Source: Halocaridina rubra (Eukaryota; Arthropoda; Malacostraca; Decapoda; Atyidae). From it: a stretch of 23,715 nt of DNA. How positions within the stretch are numbered: position 1 is the first letter of the stretch; each line of letters begins with the position of its first letter. The notes beneath the pieces are model-generated. The model worked only from the letters and a program-made list of their open reading frames with translations, was not told the DNA's origin and did no database searches. Shown one piece after another: positions 1 through 9,600 of the stretch. The stretch spans positions 1-23,715 of the forward strand of contig JAXCGZ010021964.1 in the NCBI GenBank assembly GCA_037179515.1, given 5' to 3'. The translations under genes were made by a program, and so were the position numbers.

Positions 1-1833
1 ATATCTGAAATTCTTAATATAGTGACAAATAAAGCTCAAAAACAAATGTTTTTTAATAATTGAAAAATTAATTAAAAATATTCTATAAGAAGGAAATATT
101 ACCTTGTACCCTGTCCTCTCCCATAGCTCATTGTGTATGTTTTTCGAGCCGAGAGCGAGAGGAGGAAAGTGTCCAAGGTCCCTCCTATGTGCTTTGGATA
201 CTTAGAATGTGCATGATGTCACTGCTTGCTTTCCCATGCATTTTATTCTAATCTCTTTAGCGGTATGACACTAAATCTCAAGCCATGGCAGGTATAGACA
301 GGAGAGTGTGCACTTTTACCACAATTTTTTATTACTTAAGTTTAAATTTACTGTAGTGGATGGTATAGGAATAAGGGTGGTCCAACAGTCTCTTCTAAAA
401 TCGTTTTGGTTTTGTGAAATGAGCATGGATGTCTAGTGCAGACTTTAAAGTTTATATTTATTTCATTTTGTTTAAAAGTAAGATTGAATACTTTTAAGTT
501 TTAGATTCCTTAATAGTATGAAGGTATTTGCTTGTGCATTCTAGTTTTAAGTACACATTTTGGTTACTTCTTCAGAGCTCGTTTTTGTTTTTTAAAGTAA
601 ATGTTCCATTTTGTTTCATAATTCTCCACAGATATATTTGGCCTTGCACTTGTTATATGCATATTTTACTCTTGATACTGATGTCATTTAATAAAGTTCG
701 GTTGTTATTTTACCATTCATGTGTTGTAAACATTCTTTGCCTTTCAGAGAGAATTCTGAAAAATATGTTGGGTACAAATGAATATCTGTTGTCATAGTGG
801 TAATTACTAATCGGCATGTGTGCATTGCAGCATTCTTCTAGAAATTTGATCTGTAACTTTTTTATTGACTGCTTCAAGGATCAGTAAATATTAACTTTTA
901 CTTGAATTTCTATTGATATTAAATTTGTTAAATAATTATAAATCTGTTCCCGTGTTTCTTTTGAATTGTAAGAGCCAACTACAAGAGATATGGGGAGTAA
1001 AGGACTAGCACATCCTTACATCATGAAATTTTTGTCCCTGCCAAGAGCCATTGGATGGAAAGGATAAAGATGGGCAGGGTGTTATGAAGCCCAGCAGCAT
1101 CCTTTTTTTTTATTTATTCTTTTTTGGCCATTCTACAGGCTTTAAAAGAATATGACTGCATGTTTCAAAGAAAAAGAAGAATTAGTATATTATTTGCAAA
1201 ACTGTCTGAACATTTGATTCTTTTGTGGACTACACTTCCATACTTTAACCACTAATATTAGAAGGATAGTGAAGCCATGAAAGGATTGGTTACTTTAATA
1301 ATATCTGGCTTATAGTTAATAATTTTATTAGTTCTACAACTTAGTTACGTATACCTCGGTAGATAGTAGATAATATAATTGATGGGGGAAAAATGATTTC
1401 CAGCTTCAAAAAACATTTTCATCTAAGGAAGTAACTTGTTTAGTTTTAAATTTATATTTGTACTTACTTATAAATTGAGTATAAAAGAAACTAAGAATAA
1501 ATGTGGTAACTCCACGGACCAATATTTACTCTGAAACGTCAGACTCCTTGGATTCCAACATTTCAGGATATATGCATGAATTGTGTATTGCGTCATCTAG
1601 AAAGGGAACCATAACTTCTTGTGCAGTTACTGAGAGGAGAAGCTTTTGTGCATTACAGAAGAAAAACATGTCTATTGACTCTAGTTTTGAAATTCATCTC
1701 CTCCTTGCTCAAAGACGAAAGTTTCAGATCCCTGTTTTCATTTACTAACATTAGTGTAGTAGTTTCTATTTTATTCATATTTGGCACTCCACCTTAGAGT
1801 TTGCGTGGTGGCCACAACTGTAACAAGAAAATT
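1..1833. other. AT-rich stretch without a recognised gene, left arm
   Basis: I see no supported exon here. ORFs at 528-797 and 1503-1748 are short, low in motif content and not flanked by convincing splice pairs. A purine-rich GA-like tract at about 145-165 is degenerate here but is a purer CT/GA microsatellite in the right arm (23340-23359). A slightly GC-richer patch at about 1000-1105 has no identifiable boundaries. Confidence 0.5.
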
Positions 1834-2328
1834 GAGTTTGTAATGCATCATATTATGTTGGCATGAAAGAGTCAGAGGGAAAGATTGTTAGCACCCTTCC
1901 TCTCTTTACCTTTTAGTCACATTATGCAGTATGAGGAAATTTGGAGTACATGATTTCTTCCCCGTTCTAAAGCTATAAAGATAATATTATTAAACAAATA
2001 GAAAATCCAGTAGGACTTAAACAGCAGGGTTTATCCCACAGTATACTGTAAAGAGATTCATTGTGAAGATTAATGCTTTTGTTTTACTTAGTAAATATGA
2101 GGAGAATTTTTAATATGAACATCACACTGTAGCAGAGAAGGTGTCTCCCCTGTGTGCATTAAATGATATTTACTGATGTGGCAATGATCTTTACTTTTTA
2201 TGGTGAAGAATGGGGACGACTTTACTCTTCTTCCTTATATAAATCATAGACCCAAATATATCAAAAAGTAAGCTGCGTTTACGAAAGTTGATATCAACCT
2301 TCAATGTTAATTACTGTATCAAATTAAA
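1834..2328 (-). repeat. Tandem unit copy A (zinc-finger-derived), left arm
   Basis: This is the first of two direct ~500-bp copies; the second is 2344-2864. They share nearly their whole length with scattered substitutions. Copy A lacks about 20 bp present in copy B near 2599-2620. Read on the minus strand, both units contain C2H2 zinc-finger-like coding remnants (see separate entries). The two copies are clearly more diverged from each other than the palindrome arms are, so this duplication is older than the palindrome or its last homogenisation. Confidence 0.9.
2110..2293 (-). pseudogene. Decayed C2H2 zinc-finger relic, tandem copy A, left arm
   Basis: On the minus strand the unit reads SKYHLMHTGETPSLLQCDV, one substitution from the canonical TGEKP linker. 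The upstream part (VDINFRKRSLLFDIFG...) is in a different frame because of a small indel near 2216, and that frame ends in TAA. Copy A therefore supports the zinc-finger origin and shows the unit is broken. Confidence 0.5.
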
Positions 2329-2343
2329 TTTGCTATTTAAAAC

Positions 2344-2864
2344 TGAGTTTGTAATGCATCATATTATGTGGGCATGAAAGAGTCAGAGGGAAAGATTGTT
2401 AGCGCCCTTCTTCTCTTTACATTTTAGTCACATTATGCAGCATGAGGAAATTTGGAGTATATGATTTCTTCCTTGTTCTAAAGCTATTAAGATAATATTA
2501 TTAAACAAATAGAAAATCCAGTAGGACTTAAACAGCAGGGTTTATTCCACAGAATACTGTAGAGTAAAGAAATTCATTGTGAAGATTAATGCTTTTGTTA
2601 TCCACATTTGTAACATGTTTTACTTAGCAAATATGAGGAGAATTTTAAATATGAATATCACACTGTAGCAGAGAAGGTGTCTTCCCTGTGTGCATTAAAT
2701 GATATTTACTGATGTGGCAATGATCTTTACTTTTTATTGTGAAGAATGGGTCGACTTTACTCTTCTTCCCTATATAAATCATAGACCCAAATATATCAAA
2801 AAGGAAGCTTCGTTTACGAAAGTTAATATCAACCTTCAATGTAAGTTACTGTATCAAATTAAAA
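2344..2864 (-). repeat. Tandem unit copy B (zinc-finger-derived), left arm
   Basis: Direct-repeat partner of 1834-2328, starting at the same GAGTTTGTAATGCATC sequence and ending around CTGTATCAAATTAAA. It keeps a 64-codon open frame on the minus strand (2645-2839), whereas copy A is frameshifted in that frame. Confidence 0.9.
2645..2839 (-). pseudogene. Decayed C2H2 zinc-finger relic, tandem copy B, left arm
   Basis: The frame contains LFDIFGSMIY, which resembles a zinc-finger start CDICG with both Cys changed to Phe (TGT to TTT). It then reads HCHISKYHLMHTGKTPSLLQ followed by CDI. The pattern H-x2-H-T-G-K-T-P...C-D-I matches the H...H-TGEKP-x-x-C linker of tandem C2H2 fingers with one residue lost and the linker mutated. 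The spacing and missing cysteines make it non-functional as a finger. Assignment to C2H2 rests on the linker-like motif and on copy A preserving HTGETP. Confidence 0.5.
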
Positions 2865-2993
2865 TTATTTAAATTTCTTCTTGGTCCCCATAGGAACAAT
2901 ATGTTATCAAGAACAGGTAGAAGTGACTCAGATGGATTAAGTATAAAATTATTAGTTTCCCAGTATGTTGTACAACTTATATGTTTATTTTAG

Positions 2994-3099
2994 GAACCAT
3001 GATACAGTAGTTTTCTCATGGACAAGCACCAGTGTTTCACAAGTTAGAATGAGCTTCGATTATCGCAGTGTCTTCGTGTCAAATGAGGATGATGAATGA
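2994..3099 (+). CDS. Candidate small terminal exon, left arm
   Basis: An acceptor-like TGTTTATTTTAG ends at 2993. After one carried base the only open frame runs 34 codons, reads NHDTVVFSWTSTSVSQV then RMSFDYRSVFVSNEDDE, and stops at TGA 3097-3099. The composition is more protein-like than its surroundings and the other two frames close at once. No donor is present, so it would be an alternative last exon. The same frame is also open upstream from an ATG at 2965. Unrecognised; could be chance. Confidence 0.25.
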
Positions 3100-3619
3100 G
3101 ACTGCCCTAAGTTATTCCTCATGTGATTTTATGACTACACTCATTGCTATATCTTTATGAATAGATATGGATATGCAAAAAACTGAAGTTAAAGTACCCA
3201 ATCTGAACTAATCAAGCAGCCAACCTCATCCTTTATGTAGTTAATTGCCAGAAGTTTTTTATTATCTAGATCAAGTGTCATCGTTTGTGAGGTGTATGTT
3301 AATTTTTATTAAGCTTCAGTATAAAAATAGGTAAATTAAAATCTGAAAATTGAAATAGCATTGGTGAAAGGCAAAGGTTTAGCAAATCACTCCCAACCTC
3401 AATGTATATAATGTCACTAAGAAAACAATAGATAATTCAGTTGCAGTCAATAATAATGATTAATTATTAAGAAGCAGCTAATTTGTAGGAGTATCAAATG
3501 AGACTGGAAGGCATAGCAACATGATAGTTTAAGCTTGCAGATTCTTAGAATTAAAATTATTCAGTGATGTAAGAGGAAAGCTAATTCTTTCATATATATG
3601 TATATTCAAAGAGTGACTG

Positions 3620-3883
3620 TTAATTTCGTTTTTTGGTATGAATACAAGACACTTCAGAAGTCATAAAGTTTTTCACCTTGAAGGATAGGCTTTTGAAATT
3701 TGTATATATTATACGCTGTGTGGTTAGTTGATAATGACCTAATAAACTAGGCAATGCATTCAGTGTTTGAAGCTGATTTGTCATCACCATACTTTTAAAT
3801 GGTATATATATGTGGAGCCACTTATTGCTGTATTTACTGACATAGTGCTCTTTCAAAGAAGCACGTGAATAACAACATGTCAT
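3620..3883 (-). pseudogene. Unassigned ORF, possibly more zinc-finger remnant, left arm
   Basis: This is an 87-codon ORF on the same strand as the zinc-finger relics and upstream of them. It includes SLKEHYVSKYSNKWLHIYI then PFKSMV, which weakly recalls an H-x(n)-H...PFKC inter-finger segment with Cys lost. The likeness is slight. A chance ORF is nearly as likely. Confidence 0.2.
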
Positions 3884-4446
3884 AAGGCAATGTAAATCTC
3901 ATGCTCTAGTAATTTCCATTTATCATGCTAGTATCATCTGCTAGTGTTTATCTTCTCCTGCCCATCCTAGCCTCTTCTGTCTATCACCTAGTCTTAGGCA
4001 AGGAAAAATGTTTAGTAGGAAAGAGATTGCCAACAATAGCTGTTAAATAAAATCGTTATAAACACCTTTTATTGCACACCGGAAATGTGAGGGCAGACTT
4101 CTCTCTTTCCTTTTGATATCCTTTTCATTCTCTTCTTTTGTCATAGAAGGAAAATGAAGGTATATTTCATGTTCCCTCATTACAGAAAAAATTTCTTTAG
4201 TTGGGTATATATTTAACATCCTGGTAATGTTTATGGGGAAAAGTTAAAATACATGTATGAATCTGTGAGAGATAGGACTAAGCTGAACACAGAACACTTG
4301 TTTAATATTCTTTCGCACCAACAATCTACTAGCAATTGAGTTGCCCTCACATTAGCACACATACAGTGCTATTTAGTCAAATTATTTCCTCAGTTTAATG
4401 TGTTTGTATGGAGGAAGTATGACCAAGTAAAATAAATTTTGCATAT

Positions 4447-4606
<160 letters not shown>

Positions 4607-5253
4607 GTACAAAGGGTTGCACGAGTAGCTGACTCCAAACTGTGTCTGAAGCTTCCTTCGTGTATTGCTTTGCCTTGATTCTCTGATATTATAGAATAGG
4701 AAAAGAAATTATACTGTTAGTATTGAATACTTTACTACACGAATAAATTAGTATCATAAGAGTAAGATTGAATATAATTCTAAAACTTATTTTCTTATTG
4801 CATTGTATGCGAATATGAAAACTTATTAACATTTCTTTCACAGGTCTTGTAAATTTTTGTATTAGGTTATTTATGTTTTTATTATTTGCAGTGAAGAAAC
4901 CTAGTTAGATGTGGTAAGACTTTCATAATATTGTAATGTATTTAGTATGCATGCCACAAATGACCTTTGCAAGGCAATCTTCATCTAAATACGTACTTAT
5001 TCATTGAATGTATTTTTCTAAATTTATTCATTGGTATGGTAAGACATTTTATAGTTTTCTGTCACAATTGTAGTGTGGTTTTTTCTGTCTTTTGGTGAAC
5101 AGGAATATTGTTTAGAGTTTATATTTTAATGGTAAAGTAGTTATTATCATCATCATCATGTAGACGTGGTAGAATATGCTAGAATTTACTTATTGACATA
5201 TCAGACATGTACTTTAGGCTTGTGTTATTGGTGCTTTGCTATTTGCTTTGCAG

Positions 5254-5361
5254 CTTTGAGACATTCTCCATCTCGGCGAAGGGGCACCTCTTTGCGGATG
5301 TTGCGTCCCATGTCTCAAACTGATCCTGACCAATCAGCTGAAGGTCATGATAGTCATGAAG
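5254..5361 (+). CDS. Inferred internal exon A (108 nt, phase 1-1), left arm
   Basis: The acceptor is a T-rich tract ending in TTTGCAG at 5247-5253. The donor GTAAGG starts at 5362. The exon completes a split codon with CT and then reads LRHSPSRRRGTSLRMLRPMS, followed by QTDPDQSAEGHDSHE, and leaves one G for the next codon. It is basic at the start and acidic at the end, with no hydrophobic core, consistent with a disordered linker. RRGT fits the PKA-type R-R-x-S/T pattern. The flanking introns are AT-rich while the exon is visibly GC-richer, which supports a coding origin. Confidence 0.75.
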
Positions 5362-8300
5362 GTAAGGTGTTGTTGCTAAACTCATGTAGCTTTAATACTT
5401 TGCTTGTAAAGAGACTTTGAAATATAAATTAGACTTTCGAAATGTGTGTATGTGTGTGTGTGTGTGAGTGAAGGCAGTTCAAGTATCAAATATTATGTTG
5501 AAGTATTATACATCATAAAAGAAGTGGGCAAACTCATATGAATACCACACAAGAAGTATTATGTCTCCTAGGAAATTATAAAAAACACAAATATATTTAG
5601 TAAAAAGTATTTTGAACTTGTCTCAACTCTTCTGATCTTAACTCGAAATGTTTTAAAGCAACTAGAAGTCAGTGCTCCTCAGTACGTTATTTTCAAATAT
5701 ATCAGTTCCGGTTTTAGTCACGGGCTCCCTTTTCTACCAAGGGCTAGGACAGTTGCCTTCTTGCGAAGGACTTGTTTTGGCAGATGTAATTGTTACCCTG
5801 AGTGCATGCTCTTGCTAGCCTCAGACCGCTCTTCTTTTCTTTTACAAGAATCATAGATGGAGCTACATACATGATCAAACTTATTCTTGTGTGTGTTGTT
5901 TCTTAAGTCAGTTTGATTGCTTCAGAATATTTCATAATGTAGGTTATTTTATTATTTAAGTTCATATTATTGTCAAAATCGTGTTAATGATATAATACGG
6001 TTATCTTAAATCCAATGTTACTATCAGAGTTGTGCATAAGTTTAAGTGAAGATAGTTTGCATATTTTTTGCAATTTCTGATGACTTAATATATGCAGAGA
6101 AAAATGTGCATGAACTATGCACATTGATATAGAATATATCAGTGTAAAAGGGTTGATATGCATATTAATTATGTCATAGCTGTATGAATTACTGTAGATG
6201 CTAATAATTTATTTTTTCAATACCTTTAGCCCTGTATGGATGTGTATTTCTTATCAGAATAATGTTTTTCCCCCCATTCAAGGGTCAGCTGTTTCCAGCA
6301 AGAGAAGCACAAGCGTACGCAGCAGAAGTATGTAATTCTATTATCTTAACTCATCCTCACTTTGTTTTAAGTTATGACTGCTCTAGGCTTGTTCTGTTTT
6401 AATGTATCATTTACATGTAAAAATAATTTTGTTTTGTTTCATATTCTCTTGTGTTAGTCATGTGGATCAAAAATTATCAGTCCAGTACTTAGAGTTTTTT
6501 TTAAATGAATTTACTTGTGAAAATATAAGCCTAGTGCATAATAGCAACAGATATCCTCCTCCGCAAGCATTCCTGTGAAGTACCTGCTGTTGATTTCACC
6601 CAGTTTTACACGTGGGATGGAGTTACCTGATTTTGTGTGTTACTTTTACCCTACGTGATTACCAAACACGTGATTATTTTTAATACTTGTTCCCCTGTAT
6701 TTACTTATGTATATGGGTGGTTATTTGTCTAATATCATGGCAAGTTGATTGATTGAGCTTCATGGCTGGTATCTTCTTATATGCAGTGTGTTTAGCTTTA
6801 TACCTTTTTCTCAATTTACTTACTACGATATAGGAAATTATTCTTTTAAGTTTTTCTCTTTTGTTGTGGGATATGATTCTGGTATATGATTTATAGTGAA
6901 ATTAATTCGGATTTATATACTTTACCTTTGCCTTGAAAAATAAACGTATTTGGAAGTGCAACAATTACAACTCTGACAAGTAATAGTTTTCCATTTTGAT
7001 CATAATTAGCTTAAGGTTCATTGGCAAGTTTCTTCTTTTAGTAGTATTAAATGATTTGCTTTCCAGTATACACCCTTGCAGCTTTCAGAGGAGGTATTGA
7101 TGTTTACTTCACCTTGACAGGTAAAGAAGTATATTTGTATTAAATGCCACACTTCTTTGGAATTGGTTAAGAGTAATTTTTATGTGAGCCAATCGTATAT
7201 AACTATAATTCCTTATACCTAGGGTATATGATGGGCTGGTACTGCCTGATTGAATAAGTATGGTGAAGAAATAGCATTCATTATAGAAAAAGGAAATTGA
7301 TAGTACATCTTGAACTACAGTAGACAGAGAGCAACCTGTATTAGTAGCAAAGAGAGAGGTAAACTTTCAGGGTAAAGAAGTTCTACCTTGCAAGTTTTTT
7401 CACCCTGATTGATCTGTTACCAAAGAAATATCAGAAAAGTACAGGGAGGCATTGTAGATATTAATTTATAAATGAAACAAATCGCCAGATATTTTACCCT
7501 CAGAGAATGGTACACACTAAACCATAGGTTAAGCAAACCACTGCTTGTTAAAGAAGACACATTGCCAAGGTTGACAAGAAGGCACAATCCACAAATGCAT
7601 CCCAAAACACACTCATACCTTGAGCTCTATCTGTGCCTTTCGTTTGTAACTAGGGAGATAATTTGAATATTGGTGTCTCCTTGATATAATAAGAACTTTG
7701 GAAGCCTGTAGAAGAGCCTGATATAGAGCTAGTTATCTATATTTATAACATTACCCTCAAGAGTGCAAGGGTTTATTAGATTTTGACTTGGACACCTAAT
7801 CCCTTGAGTTCCCTTATTGCTTCAGGAGAAAGTAGTACATAATGTATCATATTCACCTATCAATAAATGAAAGAAATTTGCCTCTAAAAGTCTGTGTCAT
7901 GATAATTTAGAATGGCCTGTCAGCCTGAAAAGCAAGAAGTCTTTAATACCTAATAGCAATTATCATTGTAGCTTTGACAGGATTTGGTACAAGTCCACTA
8001 AATGAGATGTAACGAGTGTCTGTGTTACAAATCCTTAAGGCCTTGTTACTGCAGTTGAAAATTAACCATTTAAGGACTAAATCGTTCTTCATAATACTTC
8101 CTGGATTTTGTAGCAGACTACAAACTTAATAAGAAACAGGCTGCCCATTGTTCCTTTGCAACTGTTATACCCTAAGCATGATATTTTATGTTATTAATAT
8201 AATAGATGAAAAAATGTCACAATAATAAATACTCCCAATCCACATCTAATCTGTCATTTTTTGAAAGGATGTGATATGATGTTTATAAGTGATGCTGTGT

Positions 8301-8399
8301 GTAACTGAGTCTCTTGCTTTCTCCTCAGAAGCTACTTTGGGTTTGATGATATCAGGAAGGCATTCCCAAAATCCAAGACCAAAACAGCAGCTTTTCTGA
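5254..8399 (+). CDS. 3' end of an unrecognised spliced gene, left-arm copy (4 inferred coding exons)
   Basis: I join four exons: 5254-5361, 6283-6327, 7067-7120 and 8329-8396 plus the stop codon TGA at 8397-8399. Each internal exon (108, 45 and 54 nt) begins and ends in phase 1, and the last exon enters in phase 1, so any subset can be skipped without a frame change. Every acceptor follows a pyrimidine-rich tract and every donor is a good GTAAGG, GTATGT or GTAAAG. The encoded tail is Ser/Arg-rich and probably disordered. It has basophilic-kinase-like motifs (RRGT, KRST), then a short hydrophobic segment (LAAFRGGIDVYFTLT), and ends ...NPRPKQQLF. I do not recognise the family. 5' exons are not identified; the gene presumably starts upstream of the window. 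The exon chain is inference from splice signals and phase; no transcript was seen. Confidence 0.62.
5362..6282 (+). other. Intron A-B, left arm
   Basis: This stretch is bounded by GTAAGG and a CAAG acceptor. It holds a short (TG)n tract (5443-5466) and a GC-richer block at about 5700-5830 that looks like an old dispersed repeat but has no recognisable ends. No coding sequence was supported. Confidence 0.55.
5443..5466. repeat. (TG)n microsatellite, left arm
   Basis: Short TG run with one TA interruption, just after exon A. The same number of units is present in the right arm at 18004-18027. Confidence 0.85.
6283..6327 (+). CDS. Inferred 45-nt exon B (phase 1-1), left arm
   Basis: The acceptor is a T/C tract ending in CATTCAAG at 6275-6282. 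The donor GTATGT starts at 6328. With the G carried from exon A it reads GSAVSSKRSTSVRSR and leaves one A. It adds 15 residues rich in Ser and Arg, including a KRST basophilic-kinase-like site. Its short length and symmetric phase make it a good candidate for regulated inclusion. Without splicing, the frame would stop at TAA two codons later. Confidence 0.68.
6328..7066 (+). other. Intron B-C, left arm
   Basis: This runs from GTATGT to CCAG. A somewhat GC-richer patch at about 6545-6670 contains two near-palindromic CACGTG-type hexamers. I could not assign it. The rest is AT-rich with no supported gene. Confidence 0.5.
7067..7120 (+). CDS. Inferred 54-nt exon C (phase 1-1), left arm
   Basis: The acceptor is TTTGCTTTCCAG ending at 7066 and the donor is CAG followed by GTAAAG at 7121. 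Joined to exon B it reads IYTLAAFRGGIDVYFTLT and leaves one G. It is hydrophobic and unlike exons A and B in composition. An alternative acceptor at 7078-7080 (GCAG) would shorten it and change phase. Phase agreement with both neighbours is the main support, so a cassette or cryptic exon remains possible. Confidence 0.55.
7121..8328 (+). other. Intron C-terminal exon, left arm
   Basis: This runs from GTAAAG to CTCAG. Overlapping ORFs on the two strands (7417-7605 minus, 7472-7666 plus) have no family likeness and no splice support. Nothing else recognised. Confidence 0.5.
8329..8399 (+). CDS. Inferred terminal coding exon with TGA stop, left arm
   Basis: A strong acceptor (CTCTTGCTTTCTCCTCAG, ending at 8328) precedes a reading frame entered in phase 1. 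With a carried G it reads EATLGLMISGRHSQNPRP and then KQQLF, stopping at TGA 8397-8399. If exon C is skipped the first residue becomes Lys instead of Glu. The peptide looks protein-like, but I cannot place it in a family. Confidence 0.62.
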
Positions 8400-9057
8400 A
8401 TCTGTACTTTTGGGTCTTCTTATAACATATTTCATGAAGGTCTGTAACAGACCTAGTTTCACCTATCCACAAACCACCTGTCACTTACTTTAAATCAAGA
8501 TAAATGGGTATCCAGTCATGAAATACCGTAGTTATGATGCCAGTACGTCATTCTCCCCACTGCCAGTTTCCAGAATTGCCTATTTTACGAAAGGAACTAG
8601 TGTTGTTATTGTTCCCTAAGCTGCCTGGCTGAACAGCCCTGAGTCTTGAGGAAGCCCTCTGCTTATCCTGAGCTTTCCCGCAGAGCTTTTCAGGGAGTGT
8701 GTGTTGCGTTGTTGTTGTATGTGGTTGTTTTCAGTACAGTCTTCCATAATGTGTTTCCTGGGTTGCTCTCAGTGTCTACAGCTAGGAATAGTCTTCAAGA
8801 AATGACAGCCAGAGGGTCACTTCTGTAGAAAAGACTGTGTTGTGGTGTGTATATTGTTGAGAGATGAGGTAAGCCTCTGGGTGATCTAATGCTCTCTTGG
8901 GTTGTAAGCCCTGAGGAGGGATTGGTTGTGGCAGTTATGCCTCTTTTGCTGCTCCTATTCTGAGTTGCTTGGCATCCTCTTCAGCTTTGCAGCTCTGAAG
9001 GGTGGACCTATACCAGAGACCTTGCCACATCATGTTCGGGAAGTGGTGTTTTGAGAT

Positions 9058-9492
9058 TTGCATGAGTGCGGAGAGGAAAACCTCTTTCAACCTGGGATAG
9101 AGATTTCCTTCCTTGATTGTAAGATGATACATGAACAAAAAGCTTTTAAGATGTCATGGATGATAAACTATGAGAGACCTTGTAATGATGATGATTCTTC
9201 CTTGAGAAAGAAAACCACTTTTAAGAAATTAGTTTATAGTTATTTAAAATACACCTCTAAGGCTTATATTGACAGACTACATCAGGTTTTAAAGAGCCTT
9301 AATCAAAATCAGCAAGCAATCAGAATCTGTAGGATTTATATTAGCATCGACGCAGTTGAAGTATCTTATTCTTCAAAAAAATATAATCTCCTTTTCTGCA
9401 TTCATCTCTTTATGTCGTATAGTAGAAGCAGATGCCTCTTGAAGGCAAGTTGTTCTAATTTAAAGATAAGCAGTTATGAGCTGGGAAATTGA
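9058..9492 (+). CDS. Unassigned 144-codon ORF inside the putative 3' UTR, left arm
   Basis: This is the longest non-repetitive ORF of the arm, from ATG at 9058 to the stop ending at 9492. The product is Lys/Ser-rich with scattered Cys, has no signal peptide or clear membrane segment, and matches no family I know. It is identical to 13972-14406 on the minus strand, but the whole neighbourhood is equally conserved between arms, so this is not evidence of selection. A chance ORF is the simplest reading. Confidence 0.15.
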   Translation: MHECGEENLFQPGIEISFLDCKMIHEQKAFKMSWMINYERPCNDDDSSLRKKTTFKKLVYSYLKYTSKAYIDRLHQVLKSLNQNQQAIRICRIYISIDAVEVSYSSKKYNLLFCIHLFMSYSRSRCLLKASCSNLKISSYELGN

Positions 9493-9571
9493 ATTAGAAT
9501 TTAATATACAGGCAAGAATAATTCACCAAAAAACTGAAAAATCCACAAAATGGCATCTCAAGGCGAAATAG

Positions 9572-9577
9572 AATAAA
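9572..9577 (+). terminator. Possible poly(A) signal AATAAA, left arm
   Basis: A canonical hexamer about 1.17 kb after the inferred stop codon is followed by G/T-rich sequence (GTGAGGTCAGTGTTGCC), as expected of a downstream element. AATAAA also occurs by chance often in DNA this AT-rich (for example 10484-10489), so the choice is tentative. Confidence 0.35.
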
Positions 9578-9600
9578 GTGAGGTCAGTGTTGCCTAATTT

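Larger units (their letters stand above)
8400..9600 (+). other. Probable 3' UTR, left arm
   Basis: This follows the inferred stop codon and has no acceptor/ORF/donor set that I could support. It is less AT-rich than the introns, at least to about 9050. It contains two ORFs (8646-8828 and 9058-9492) that I cannot assign. A possible AATAAA lies at 9572-9577, giving a UTR of about 1.2 kb. The extent is inferred. Confidence 0.4.

Noticed and set aside
528..797. 89-codon ORF, with an acceptor-like site at about 738-746
   Set aside because: Right-arm partner has a one-base indel changing the start; no donor, no motif, and a composition typical of AT-rich noncoding sequence.
1503..1748. 81-codon ORF conserved in both arms
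   Set aside because: No convincing splice sites or family motif; conservation only reflects arm identity.
2889..2915. Possible 23-nt microexon between CCCCATAG and GTAGAA
   Set aside because: Length and phase fit no neighbour, and GTAGAA is a weak donor.
5700..5830. GC-richer block in intron A-B considered as an exon or SINE
   Set aside because: No in-frame acceptor/donor pair, no A/B-box pair or poly(A) tail I could defend.
7417..7666. Overlapping ORFs on opposite strands in the intron before the terminal exon
   Set aside because: Mutual shadows in low-complexity AT-rich sequence. The minus-strand frame is not kept intact in the right arm because of base differences near 7499 and 7395.
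8646..8828. 60-codon ORF with a hydrophobic stretch in the 3' UTR
   Set aside because: Short, no supporting start context or known family; likely chance in a GC-richer UTR.
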